A program made the translations under genes and the position numbers. Positions 44,761 to 54,274 of a stretch of 64,000 bases of DNA are shown piece by piece; positions within the stretch are counted from its first letter, which is position 1, and every line of letters begins with the position of its first letter. The notes below the pieces were generated by a model that was given only the letters and a program-made list of their open reading frames with translations, was not told the origin of the DNA and searched no databases. Origin of the DNA: DATFJT01 sp965230755 (GTDB lineage Bacteria; Bacteroidota; Bacteroidia; Chitinophagales; Saprospiraceae); assembly GCA_965230755.1 (NCBI GenBank), contig CBDDLT010000016.1, positions 372,001-436,000 of the forward strand, read 5' to 3'.

Positions 44761-47700
44761 TTAATTAACTACAATTGTCTTAGTAAAAATTTTAGCTCCA
44801 AATAATAACTTCAAATAATAAACTCCTCCAGGCATATCTCTCACATCAACCTCTTCTTGTCCTTTAGAAGAACTAAGGCTGATCTCTTGTATTACCCTTC
44901 CATAAACATCCTGCAACTCAATGCTCCTGGCTTCTCCGGATGAACTAAGATCATAGTCGATAACAAATTGATCATTGGCAGGATTGGGATAAATACTAAA
45001 TTGTACGTCATCCTCAATTTCCGCTGTAGAAGTAATACACGCTGGGCCCTCATCTACTCTTGTCACGACGATGGAGTTAGACAAACTTAGACACCCTTCA
45101 ATGTCCGAAGCATTCATTCCCGCAGTTACTCCCGTAACATCGCCATAATACGATGCGTGCCAGATCAAACAGACTCCAGTTCCTGCGTCATTAAAATTGA
45201 CCATGCCAGGATCAGCAGGTAGGCCTAGTATCATTCCGGCATCATCCGTTATGATCCATCGAGTACTATCTCCAACCGCATTAGCTACTTCTACTCCTGT
45301 TACAAAATCATCTTGATCATCGATACAGAACTCAAAAGGTCCGCCGGTCATATCACCACCCTCTGGTTGATTTCTAACCACCTCTATGGAGTTCGACAAA
45401 CTAAAACACCCCTCAACCATGCTCACATTATTGCCCATATCAAGTCCCGATATGGTACCGCTATAACTCAAGTTCCAAATCAAACAAACTCCAGGGCCAG
45501 CTTCGTCAAAATTCACCGCCTCAGGACTAGGTGGTAAGCCTAAAATATTGCCCTGATCATCAGTGATTACCCACTGGCTATTCTCTCCTACATTATCACT
45601 CAAGCTTATTCCGGACACCATATCTGGCTCTCCGTCAACACAAAATTCGAATGGTCCACCGGTTAATACACCGCCATCTGCTGCATTTCTTGTCACTTGA
45701 ATAGAATTAGATAATGAAAAGCATCCTTCTATCATCGATGCGTTGTTGCCCACTTCTGCTCCAGTTATAGTTCCGGAGTAACTCAAGTGCCAGATTAAAC
45801 ATATTCCGGGACCCGCAGCATCAAAATTAACCACTTCAGGACTTGATGGTAAGCCTAAAATATTGCCCTGATCATCGGTGATCACCCATTGACTGTTGTC
45901 ACCAACATTACCGGTCAGCGCTATTCCGGATACCATATCCGCTTCTCCATCTACACAAAATTCGAATGGCCCGCCCGTTAAGCTACCTCCCTCAGCAGCT
46001 CTTCTAATTACCGTTACCGGATTGCTCAGGCTATAGCAACCTGCTATGTCCGAATAGATATTACTGCCCATCGCTACTCCTTCTAGATTGCCTTCAGAGC
46101 TCAAATTCCATATGAAACATGTACCAGCTCCGGCGCCATCAAAATCCACTGCTTCAGGGCTTGGCGGTAAGCCTAAAATATTTCCTTGTGCATCGGTCAC
46201 AATCCACTGACTATTATCCCCTGCATTGCCGCTTAAACTTATTCCGGATACCATATCCGCTTCTCCATCTACGCAAAATTCGAACGGTCCGCCTTCTAAT
46301 GTTCCACCCTCAGCTTCACAATTCTCATCACATCCTGCTCCATCTTCTGATCGAATGACCACTACACTATTGGACAGGTCATAACAACCTTCGATCATTG
46401 ATGCATTATTACCCATCTCTGCTCCAGTAATTGACCCATAGTAGCTCAAGTGCCAAATTAGGCATGTACCTACGCCTGCTCCATCAAAATCAACCGCTTC
46501 AGGGCTTGGCGGTAAGCCTAAAATATTGCCTTCCAGATCTGTTACGACCCATTGACTATTCTCTCCTACTTCTCCACTTAAATCAATATCCGTGATATTG
46601 TCCGGTGTACCATCAACACATATTTCATACGGTCCGCCCATTAAAACGCCTCCGTCTGGTTCGTTTCTGATGATCTCAACTGAATCGGACAAGCTAAAAC
46701 ATCCATCAATCATGCTCACATTATTACCCATATCAAGTCCTGATATCGCACCACTATAACTCAAGTGCCAAATCAAACAGACTCCTGGACCTGCTCCATC
46801 GAAATCGACCGCCTCCGGACTCGGTGGCAGGCCTAAAATATTGCCTTGTGTATCCGTCACAACCCATTGACTTTCGTCACCTACATTGCCATCAACACTT
46901 ACCATAAAATTGTCGGCCATTCCATCTCCTGCACATATGGTTGTAGAATTTCTATTGGCACGAACAGAATATGCAACCAAGCCAAAGGGGTTATTTTCGA
47001 CTGTTATCGATCCCAATAATGAAGGAGTAGGATCCACACTGTAAACACTCACTTGGTTGTTCATCCCTCCACTGTGCGTGATATAAAGCTTGGTGTCATC
47101 TTTAGAAACCGCATAATTATGAGGCACCGAAAAAGGTGCGTCTACAGCTGTTCCTGACAATGTATTCGTACTCGTTTCTATAGTATACGTCGCCTCCGTT
47201 CCTCCGTTTGATATATTACCAACATACAAATAGGATCCGGAATTATTCATTCCCAACCCGTGGGCATTAGGGACATTCAAGACGGCAACCTCACTTAGAT
47301 CTGATCTATTGAGGACGGCGACTTCACTGCTTCCCTGACTTGCTACGTACAGATAGTCATTTGTGGTATTGAGGGAAACATGTGGGTCTAAGCCAACCAA
47401 TGCTCTCGCTAATTCACTAAAGTCATTTCTTGAATATTTCACCACTACATCCTCTGTTAACGGTCCCAAGAAAGTAACATAAGCATACTGCTCGTCCACT
47501 ATCACATCATGAGGCTTGAATCCACCATCATTCAAGTCCATAGGGATTGGGAAGGTCGAGATGTTTTGTAGGTTGTTTGGATCGATAACTGATATCGTAT
47601 TGTCAATCTCATTATTGACCCATAGCTGTTGATTATCCGGACTTAACCACATGTGAAATACTCCTTCACCGGCATCTGCGCTTCCCACCAAAGAAAAGTC

Positions 47701-50094
47701 AATGGCATCATACGCGACCACCTTACCACCATAGTCTCCTACCAACACGGTATGTTGACTAGAATTATATACAGCATACATCGGTTCTCCGGAATCCGGG
47801 AGAGCAATAGTTTCTAGTACCTCATCGGTGTCAGAATCAATGACCGATATGGTTCCGGATGCACGGTTGGCTATAATTACACGGTTCAGCAATTCTCCAT
47901 CCTCTAGTGTCAATTCACCACCGTGAGTTTGATTCCTTGTTACCCGAATAGAATTAGATAGTGAAAAGCAACCTTCTATCATCGATGCGTTATTGCCAAC
48001 CTCTGCTCCGCTAATCGCTCCTGAATAACTCATATGCCAAATCAAACAAACTCCCGGGCCAGCTCCATCAAAATTGACCAATTCCGGGCTAGGAGGCAAT
48101 CCCAAAATATTGCCTTGCTCATCCGTGATTACCCACTGACTATTTTCTCCTGTATTGTCACTCAGGCCTATCCCCGAAACCATATCTGCCTCACCATCTA
48201 CACAAAATTCAAATGGTCCACCGGTTAGAACGCCTCCTTCCGCTGCTCTTCTTATAACAGTAACAGGATTACTCAAACTATAACAACCATCCATATCTGT
48301 ATAGATATTATTTCCCATCATGATACCGTCCACACTTCCATCAGAACTCAAATTCCAAATGAAACATGTACCAGCTCCAGCTCCATCAAAATCGACTGCT
48401 TCCGGACTAGGAGGCAATCCCAAGATGTTTCCTTGTGGGTCGGTTACGATCCATTGACTGTTCTCGCCAATATTGGCACTGAGAGTTATCCCTGATACCA
48501 TATCTGCCTCACCATCTACACAAAATTCGAACGGTCCGCCTTCTAATATTCCACCTTCCGCTTCACAGTTCTCCTCACATCCTACTCCCCCTTCTGATCT
48601 AATTACCACTACACTATTAGACAAATCATAACAACCTTCGATCATCGATGCATTGTTGCCCATATCTGCTCCAGTTAGTGATCCATAATAGCTCAAATGC
48701 CAGATTAGACATGTACCTATTCCAGCTCCATCAAAATCCACTGCTTCCGGACTTGGCGGTAGTCCTAAAATATTTCCTTCCAAGTCGGTTACTACCCATT
48801 GACTGTTCTCACCAACATTATCACTCAAACCAATATCCATGATATTATCTGCGGTACCATCCACACAGATCTCATATGGTCCGCCAGTAAGCACCCCTCC
48901 GTTGGCTTCATTCCTAGTTACGCGAATAGAATTGGATAATGCAAAACAACCTTCAATCATTGAAGCGTTATTACCCATTTCGGCTCCGCTTATTTCTCCT
49001 GAATAACTCATATGCCAAATCAGGCATACCCCCGGTCCTGCTCCATCAAAATTGACTACTTCCGGACTAGGTGGCAATCCCAAAATATTGCCTTGCTCAT
49101 CAGTGATCACCCACTGACTATTCTCGCCAACATTATCGCTCAATCCGATTCCGGATACCATATCTGCTTCGCCATCAACACAAAATTCGAACGGTCCGCC
49201 TGTCAGGCTACCCCCTTCTACTGCCCTTCTAATGACCGTAACAGGAGTACTCAAACTGTAACAACCGCTGATGTCCGAGTAGATATTATTGCCCATCATC
49301 AAACCGTCTAGGTTACCGTCCGAACTCAAATTCCAAATAAAACAAGTGCCAGCTCCGGCTCCATCAAAATCGACTGCCTCTGGGCTCGGGGGTAAGCCCA
49401 AAATATTTCCTTGTGGGTCTGTCACCACCCACTGATTATTACTTCCTACATTATCGCTCAAAATTATTCCGGATACCATATCTGCCTCGCCATCTACACA
49501 AAATTCGAATGGTCCGCCTTCTAGCAATCCACCCTCGGCTTCGCAATTCTCATCACATCCTGCCCCTCCGGCTGATCGAATCACTGTAACACTATTGGAT
49601 AAGTCGTAGCAGCCTTCAATCATGGAGGTGTTATTTCCCATTTCTAAACCCATTATTGCCCCGGAATAACTCAAATGCCAAATCAGGCATGTCCCAACTC
49701 CGGCTCCGTCAAAATCAACGGCTTCCGGGCTGGGCGGTAGTCCCAAAATATTGCCTTCCAAATCTGTTACTACCCATTGACTGTTTTCGCCCTCATTATC
49801 ACTTAGAACAATGTCCATGATATTATCTGCTGTGCCATCTACGCAGATTTCGTAAGGTCCGCCAGTTAGAACACCTCCATCAACATCCTCTGCTATTCCT
49901 TGATTGACATTGGACAAAGCATGACAGCACTCTTTATGGCTGTGCTCTGACTCGCTCAGTGTACCTGTGTCGTCGATATCATTGATGACGACTTGCCCCG
50001 TAAGTGTAGATGAATAAAAAAGAATTAATGCACTTAGACCAACTCCATTGACCACGTGCCGCCAAAAACTGGCAGTTATTGTAATGTAAGTCAT
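44761..50094 (-). CDS. 1777-residue T9SS protein: six repeats, beta-propeller, six repeats
   Basis: A signal peptide (about 1-34, ending TLTGQ) is followed by a His/Cys-rich stretch (SEHSHKECCHALSN). Six about 100-residue repeats fill about 70-730. Each runs GG(P)(F/Y)E(F/I)CVDG, an SQWVVTD strand, GNILGLPPSPEAVDFDGAG, C(L/F)IW and GC(Y/F).LSN, so three Cys per repeat recur. A YVTN-type beta-propeller (about 735-1050: RASGTISVIDSDTDEVLETI, LWVNNEIDNTISVIDPNN, LYVASQGSSEVAVLNRSDL) follows, then six more repeats (about 1055-1680). The T9SS type A sorting domain begins FSIYPNPANDQFVIDYDL at about 1700. Function is unknown. An extended surface fibre or adhesin carrying a propeller head is inferred. 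Confidence 0.87.
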   Translation of the reverse strand: MTYITITASFWRHVVNGVGLSALILFYSSTLTGQVVINDIDDTGTLSESEHSHKECCHALSNVNQGIAEDVDGGVLTGGPYEICVDGTADNIMDIVLSDNEGENSQWVVTDLEGNILGLPPSPEAVDFDGAGVGTCLIWHLSYSGAIMGLEMGNNTSMIEGCYDLSNSVTVIRSAGGAGCDENCEAEGGLLEGGPFEFCVDGEADMVSGIILSDNVGSNNQWVVTDPQGNILGLPPSPEAVDFDGAGAGTCFIWNLSSDGNLDGLMMGNNIYSDISGCYSLSTPVTVIRRAVEGGSLTGGPFEFCVDGEADMVSGIGLSDNVGENSQWVITDEQGNILGLPPSPEVVNFDGAGPGVCLIWHMSYSGEISGAEMGNNASMIEGCFALSNSIRVTRNEANGGVLTGGPYEICVDGTADNIMDIGLSDNVGENSQWVVTDLEGNILGLPPSPEAVDFDGAGIGTCLIWHLSYYGSLTGADMGNNASMIEGCYDLSNSVVVIRSEGGVGCEENCEAEGGILEGGPFEFCVDGEADMVSGITLSANIGENSQWIVTDPQGNILGLPPSPEAVDFDGAGAGTCFIWNLSSDGSVDGIMMGNNIYTDMDGCYSLSNPVTVIRRAAEGGVLTGGPFEFCVDGEADMVSGIGLSDNTGENSQWVITDEQGNILGLPPSPELVNFDGAGPGVCLIWHMSYSGAISGAEVGNNASMIEGCFSLSNSIRVTRNQTHGGELTLEDGELLNRVIIANRASGTISVIDSDTDEVLETIALPDSGEPMYAVYNSSQHTVLVGDYGGKVVAYDAIDFSLVGSADAGEGVFHMWLSPDNQQLWVNNEIDNTISVIDPNNLQNISTFPIPMDLNDGGFKPHDVIVDEQYAYVTFLGPLTEDVVVKYSRNDFSELARALVGLDPHVSLNTTNDYLYVASQGSSEVAVLNRSDLSEVAVLNVPNAHGLGMNNSGSYLYVGNISNGGTEATYTIETSTNTLSGTAVDAPFSVPHNYAVSKDDTKLYITHSGGMNNQVSVYSVDPTPSLLGSITVENNPFGLVAYSVRANRNSTTICAGDGMADNFMVSVDGNVGDESQWVVTDTQGNILGLPPSPEAVDFDGAGPGVCLIWHLSYSGAISGLDMGNNVSMIDGCFSLSDSVEIIRNEPDGGVLMGGPYEICVDGTPDNITDIDLSGEVGENSQWVVTDLEGNILGLPPSPEAVDFDGAGVGTCLIWHLSYYGSITGAEMGNNASMIEGCYDLSNSVVVIRSEDGAGCDENCEAEGGTLEGGPFEFCVDGEADMVSGISLSGNAGDNSQWIVTDAQGNILGLPPSPEAVDFDGAGAGTCFIWNLSSEGNLEGVAMGSNIYSDIAGCYSLSNPVTVIRRAAEGGSLTGGPFEFCVDGEADMVSGIALTGNVGDNSQWVITDDQGNILGLPSSPEVVNFDAAGPGICLIWHLSYSGTITGAEVGNNASMIEGCFSLSNSIQVTRNAADGGVLTGGPFEFCVDGEPDMVSGISLSDNVGENSQWVITDDQGNILGLPPSPEAVNFDEAGPGVCLIWNLSYSGTISGLDMGNNVSMVEGCFSLSNSIEVVRNQPEGGDMTGGPFEFCIDDQDDFVTGVEVANAVGDSTRWIITDDAGMILGLPADPGMVNFNDAGTGVCLIWHASYYGDVTGVTAGMNASDIEGCLSLSNSIVVTRVDEGPACITSTAEIEDDVQFSIYPNPANDQFVIDYDLSSSGEARSIELQDVYGRVIQEISLSSSKGQEEVDVRDMPGGVYYLKLLFGAKIFTKTIVVN
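45050..49890 (-). repeat. Twelve about 300-bp coding repeats in a higher-order A-B-C pattern
   Basis: Approximate units from the gene start: 49,880-49,540; 49,530-49,210; 49,205-48,895; 48,890-48,550; 48,540-48,230; 48,225-47,910; then, after the propeller, 46,935-46,650; 46,640-46,316; 46,300-45,980; 45,975-45,666; 45,660-45,360; 45,350-45,060. Units 1, 4 and 8 are type A (VTDLEGNILGLP). Units 2, 5 and 9 are type B, preceded by a Cys-rich linker ending CEAEGG. Units 3, 6 and 10 are type C (ITDEQ/DDQ). Codon choice at the same residues differs between copies. Confidence 0.85.
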
Positions 50095-50302
50095 AATATT
50101 AAAATTGTTAATAGGGTTAAAGAATACCGTTGTATACTGGGTATCAATGAAAAGATCTAATCCATCTATCTCTACTATGCAGACATGGCTCTAATGGTTG
50201 TTTGGTCAAGTCAAAAAAATTCAAACAACAACTTTGTCTCCTTTGTTATCTGCTGAAAATCAGATTTTTAACCTCGAATTTTTGCGAAAAAAATATTGTA
50301 AC

Positions 50303-50323
50303 AATAGCCCATTTTTGGCTATT
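50303..50323 (-). terminator. Hairpin downstream of the lipoprotein gene
   Basis: AATAGCC (50303-50309) pairs with GGCTATT (50317-50323). On the minus strand a TTTTTTT run follows about 10 nt later. Confidence 0.45.
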
Positions 50324-50375
50324 AAATGCCTAAAAGCCCTATTTTAGAAGAACAATAAATGTGTGTTATCCCATC

Positions 50376-51137
50376 CTATTCGTCTAATTTTTTGCCATAG
50401 TAAATAGGGTATGAACGATTGGGATAAAACTTATTAAGGAATTTCCATTTCCAGCGACGAGGCATCCAGGTTTTTCTATTACCCAGGGCGTAACGCATAC
50501 CTGAAGGACCGCGACGATGCCAAATGACGATGCGATCACCTTTGGCATAATACCCGGCATATGTTTTAATCTTTATCTCATTAAAACCTGGTTTTAAGTC
50601 CTCCAATAAAATATAATTCTTCGTTAGTTTCCCTTTGAATTCGCCTAAGCGTATTTTCCAAGGATTAGCTTCTTTTGAAGTACGAAACTTTAGGTCTATA
50701 TGAAAAAGAGCTATCGCTAAAAGGCTGTCAGAAGAATTGAGCAATTCATAGTTCAAATACGCGGGGTCTCCCATTTCTGAGAACTCTTCAATCTCTATAA
50801 AAAAAGAATCCTCCGTCTCCTGAAAATCAATCAAAATACGCACGGAATCCTCATTAGTGAAGGTTAATTCGAGCGAGTCTCTCTTTTTTTGATAGGTTCC
50901 TTTCCCAATTCTTTTTTCTTTCTGATAGTCTTTCCAGATACGATTTCCTAGAGAATCTGTATATACGGAATACACATCCGTCCATTGATTGCGATGAAAT
51001 GTCCCATCTTTATTAAGTTTGAAATAACTCCCGGCAAAAGCGCCGTGATCCTTGGGATTAGAAGTGAAATACCCGGAAGTTTTACACCCGGATAACAACA
51101 AAAGCACCCCATATTTTAGTAAAATTCTAATATCCAT
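50376..51137 (-). CDS. Lipoprotein of unknown function
   Basis: About 253 residues from the ATG at 51137, preferred over 51155 because it starts a clean lipoprotein signal (MDIRILLKYGVLLLL then SGC). The mature part has GAFAGSYFKLNKDGTFHRNQ, a pattern seen in small Bacteroidota lipoproteins that start with a strand of the form G.Y....DGTF. A central beta domain follows, then a very basic C-terminus (RKTWMPRRWKWKFLNKFY). No family is recognised. The basic, Trp-rich tail could contact lipopolysaccharide or nucleic acid; this is speculative. Confidence 0.65.
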   Translation of the reverse strand: MDIRILLKYGVLLLLSGCKTSGYFTSNPKDHGAFAGSYFKLNKDGTFHRNQWTDVYSVYTDSLGNRIWKDYQKEKRIGKGTYQKKRDSLELTFTNEDSVRILIDFQETEDSFFIEIEEFSEMGDPAYLNYELLNSSDSLLAIALFHIDLKFRTSKEANPWKIRLGEFKGKLTKNYILLEDLKPGFNEIKIKTYAGYYAKGDRIVIWHRRGPSGMRYALGNRKTWMPRRWKWKFLNKFYPNRSYPIYYGKKLDE

Positions 51138-51229
51138 GACACCTATAGAATCCATTAAACATAAGATATTGTTGCTCCTATATTTACTTTAATAACAGAT
51201 TTAGATTTGATTTATCCTAAAAAACTTAT

Positions 51230-52456
51230 CTATCTGCCCGCTAATTTTCTTAGAATTAAACTTTTATCTCTCTTATTAGGCGCCAAGTCCAACGCTCTTT
51301 TTAAGTGGAGCACCTCTTTGGACTCGTCTAGGCCCTTATAAAGTTCCGCCAACAGGCTATGATAGAGATGATAATCATTCATTTCGATCTTAAGTGCTTC
51401 TTTCAAGGCTAGTTCTCTTCCTTTTACTTTCGAAAGAGCATAGGTTCTATTCAGGGCCGCTATTGGTGAGTACTGAGCTTGTAAAAGACGATTGTACAGA
51501 TTCAAAATATTCTCCCATTTCTGATTGGAGTCTATTTCTGTTCGGGTATGCCAAAACGCTATGGCTGCCTGGAAATGATATACGGATCTTTTTCGGCCGA
51601 TTGTAGATCGCTGAATGTAGTATTCTCCTTTATCGATAAGCTCCAAATTCCATTTGTTGGTATCCTGTTCGTCGAATAGAATTTGTTCACCTTCTTTGTT
51701 GGTTCGCGCCTCAAATCTTGAAGCGTGAAAGCAGAAAAGTGCCATAAGCGCATTCACTTTAGGTAAATCTGTACCTTGGTTCGTAGTGAGTAAATGGAGC
51801 AAGCGCATGGCCTCGAAGCATAAATCTTTACGAATCTTTTCATTGGCAACAGTGGAATAATATCCTTCATTAAACAATAAATACAGCACGGACAACACAG
51901 AATCCAATCGCTCACTAATCTGATCCTGAGTTACTTCTAATAGTTCTAAATTATTCTTTCGGATTTTTTCTTTTGCCCTGAATAGCCTCTTATTGATATT
52001 GGCCTTATTACTCAACAGGGCATTCGCTATTTCATCAATTCCAAATCCGCATAGTACTCTCAAAGACAGAACAATTTGTGATTCTTTTGGCAGCTGTGGG
52101 TGACAAACAGCAAAGATCATTTCCAATAAACTATCATCTAAGTTTTTTGTAGAAAAATCGAACTCTGGTAGTTCTTCGGTTTCCTTGTTTTGAAGAAGTT
52201 CAGGAGCTATCTTTTCATTCAATAGGCGTTGTCTTCTCAAATAATCAACCGCCCTGTTCTTGGCCACTTGATACAACCAGGCAGCAGGATTCTCAGGAAT
52301 TTTAGATAAGCCCCAGGTTTCTGTCGCTTTTAAGAAGGTATCGCTGACGATATCCTCCGCAAGTTGAATATTGGAAAACCCAAAATGCTTACTTAGCACA
52401 GCGACCATCTTGCTGTACTCCGTTCGAAAGAGATGTGGGATTAAATCAGTGCTCAA
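51230..52456 (-). CDS. ECF42-like sigma factor with DUF6596 and TPR-like C-terminus
   Basis: 408 residues; the start is TTG at 52456 because a stop lies two codons upstream in frame. The sigma-2 region (about 10-80) has LAEDIVSDTFLKA and PAAWLYQVAKNRAVDYLRR. The sigma-4 region (about 115-175) has VLSLRVLCGFGIDEIANALL. The remaining 230 residues are the helical extension (DUF6596, starting LSVLYLLFNEGYYS) that replaces a separate anti-sigma in ECF42 factors. Such factors are typically encoded beside YCII/DGPF-domain proteins, as here. It is the last gene of the operon; its start overlaps the repaired end of DUF2461. Confidence 0.88.
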   Translation of the reverse strand: MSTDLIPHLFRTEYSKMVAVLSKHFGFSNIQLAEDIVSDTFLKATETWGLSKIPENPAAWLYQVAKNRAVDYLRRQRLLNEKIAPELLQNKETEELPEFDFSTKNLDDSLLEMIFAVCHPQLPKESQIVLSLRVLCGFGIDEIANALLSNKANINKRLFRAKEKIRKNNLELLEVTQDQISERLDSVLSVLYLLFNEGYYSTVANEKIRKDLCFEAMRLLHLLTTNQGTDLPKVNALMALFCFHASRFEARTNKEGEQILFDEQDTNKWNLELIDKGEYYIQRSTIGRKRSVYHFQAAIAFWHTRTEIDSNQKWENILNLYNRLLQAQYSPIAALNRTYALSKVKGRELALKEALKIEMNDYHLYHSLLAELYKGLDESKEVLHLKRALDLAPNKRDKSLILRKLAGR

Positions 52457-53106
52457 CCGTCAAAAAATCATTCATAGGTCTAGCGGCTTCCCAATGTTCG
52501 AGAATAGCGGGTAAAAGATCTTCTTTTAGAATGAATTCCCGGACCAAAATCAGACACATAATAGAACTGCTTGTTAGCTATTAGCTCTTCTTTTTCCATA
52601 ACATCGCGAAATTCAGGAGGAATTCTTTTGTTCTTTTCTCCTTTAATTGAGCCAAATATTTCGATAAATTTTTTCGAAGAATAAAGTTTCTTGAAGCCTT
52701 CCGGGTCAGCCAGAATTTGTTGTCTGATACTGTAAATTCTATCCTTCCCTGGAGAATAATAACCCGACATTATTCCTCCGTCATTACCTCCAAACCGAAA
52801 GGCAATTCCAGGAGTAGGGTCTGCTTTTGTTCCTTTAATAACATGGGCCATATAATGAATATTATACGGGGTTTTATCCTTAGAAAATCGAATGTCCCTA
52901 TTGATTCGACCTATACATTTCTTTGGTTCCACATCGATTTTCGGATCTCTCTGTTTCATTTCTTCCACCAAATCACTTACCAAGGCCAACATGGGTTTTT
53001 TGACGTGATTTTCGTATCGCTTTTTATTGTCGTGAAACCATTCCTTGACATTGTTCTTTTCCAACTCCTTAAAGAACTCGATGAACTCCTCAGTAAAATA
53101 TTTCAT
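52446..53106 (-). pseudogene. DUF2461 (TIGR02453) protein, frameshifted near the 3' end
   Basis: The first 190 residues are a normal DUF2461 protein: EFIEFFKELEKNNVKEWFHD, NRDIRFSKDKTPYN, SGYYSPGKDRIYSIRQQ. The uninterrupted frame then ends in a nonsense tail (IHSKRRSFTRYSRTLGSR) at 52480. Removing one G from the GGG at about 52,539-52,541 restores EFILKEDLLPAILEHWEAAR and a stop at 52446-52448, overlapping the sigma start by a few bases as expected in a tight operon. The insertion is either a true mutation or a read error. The function of the family is unknown; it is frequent in ECF and stress-gene neighbourhoods. Confidence 0.82.
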
Positions 53107-53234
53107 TCCATTAATTTTATTCTATGATGATCAACCTCTTGTAAATTCCCTAAAAAAGGCCATTGCACAAAAAATTATCCGACTTTTTCTTTAAAGATTT
53201 GGGCCCAACTGGCATAGATGAGCCCAAGTCATTG

Positions 53235-53586
53235 TTATTCGTCAAAGACCATTACATCTCTTACTTCTACTTTACCTCCGTATCTTAGAGTAGGACAGCC
53301 TTCTGTTAGCTTCACCGCATCCTCTAAACTATCTGTTTTGCAAATCAAAATAACCACCTACGATTTCCTTTACTTCAGCGTAGGGACCATCTGTTACTAC
53401 TCCACTTGAACTGACCGTTTGTCCCTGAAAACCCAAGGCATCGGTAGCCACAAATTTACCCTGTGCAGCTATTCCGCCTATCCAGTCCTGCCATTCTTTA
53501 ACCAAGGCTTGCATCTGCTCCGGAGAAGGCATTGGTCTGCCCTTGTCATTTCTGAAAATCATCATAAACTCTTTCATTCCTTTCAA
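53235..53586 (-). pseudogene. YCII/DGPF-domain protein, frameshifted near the 3' end
   Basis: The first 80 residues are typical: KEFMMIFRNDKGRPMPSPEQ, then GQTVSSSGVVTDGPYAEVKE and IVGGYFDLQ. The frame then meets TAG (53329-53331). Removing one A from the AAAA at about 53,335-53,338 restores TDSLEDAVKLTEGCPTLRYG, then GKVEVRDVMVFDE and a stop at 53235-53237, the expected full length (about 117 residues). The restored part contains the conserved CPTLRYGG segment. YCII proteins are the usual partners of ECF42 sigma factors and may regulate or be regulated by them. The likely start is MKEF, three codons inside. Confidence 0.85.
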
Positions 53587-53604
53587 ATTTTAAGATTAAA
53601 AATA

Positions 53605-54162
53605 TTAAATACTTTGTGCGTTTGAATTTTCTTTTTCAACGAGTGATTTTAGCCTCGCCAATCCCACTTGATTGGTTTCCGCCATTTTCTTTTTGACGCC
53701 CAGAAGTCGAATCATGAAATAGGAGAAGCCCGATACATTTAAATTGAATTCCTGCCTCAATTCTACTCCGTTTTCGTCCTCTTGGATATAGTATTCGAAA
53801 ATAGGTTGACCCTTGAAGGGCTTTTCAAGATCACACTCCATACGAACGTACTCCCCTTCTTTTAGAGCGGCTAAGGTCTGTTGGCCTTTACTGTTCTCCT
53901 CAACTCCCTCCCAGTGAAACGTGGAGCCAATTTCTCCATTTTCTCCAGAGACATAATTTTTCTGATTGGGGTCTTCTACAAGAAAAGGGGACCATTCTGT
54001 GAATCTTTCTAATTCTCTTAGTACTTCAAAAACTTCTTCACTAGAAGCGTTGATCAATTCGTACGTACTAATGGAAACCTCCTTTTTTTGTGCTTCGGCG
54101 GAATAACTTATCGCTAATAGAAAAACAATACCGAGGGTGAATTTTCTTGTTGTCATAACCAT
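53605..54162 (-). CDS. SRPBCC (START-like) domain protein with signal-like N-terminus
   Basis: 185 residues. ISTYELINASSEEVFEVLRE and WSPF at about 30-60 mark the polyketide-cyclase/START-like SRPBCC fold, with GSTFHWEG and FEYYIQEDENGVELRQEF in the middle strands and a long C-terminal helix. The N-terminal 25 residues (FTLGIVFLLAISYSAEAQ) look like a signal peptide, which is unusual because SRPBCC proteins of this operon type are cytosolic; it may be a real export signal. It sits between DinB and YCII, with gaps of about 110 and 18 bp, in the ECF42-like operon. The ligand is unknown. Confidence 0.8.
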   Translation of the reverse strand: MVMTTRKFTLGIVFLLAISYSAEAQKKEVSISTYELINASSEEVFEVLRELERFTEWSPFLVEDPNQKNYVSGENGEIGSTFHWEGVEENSKGQQTLAALKEGEYVRMECDLEKPFKGQPIFEYYIQEDENGVELRQEFNLNVSGFSYFMIRLLGVKKKMAETNQVGLARLKSLVEKENSNAQSI

Positions 54163-54274
54163 GAAATTTTAGTTTTTTCTTTCATGACGAACGAGAAAAT
54201 CCGGATAGGACAAATTCTTTACTTCAATTTCGATTTTTTTTCTCTAATGCACTTAAAGGGAAAAAGAGCATTGT

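Noticed and set aside
45313..49311. Plus-strand open frames spaced through the 1777-residue gene
   Set aside because: They recur at the repeat period and share the same antisense sequence; they are shadows of the repeats.
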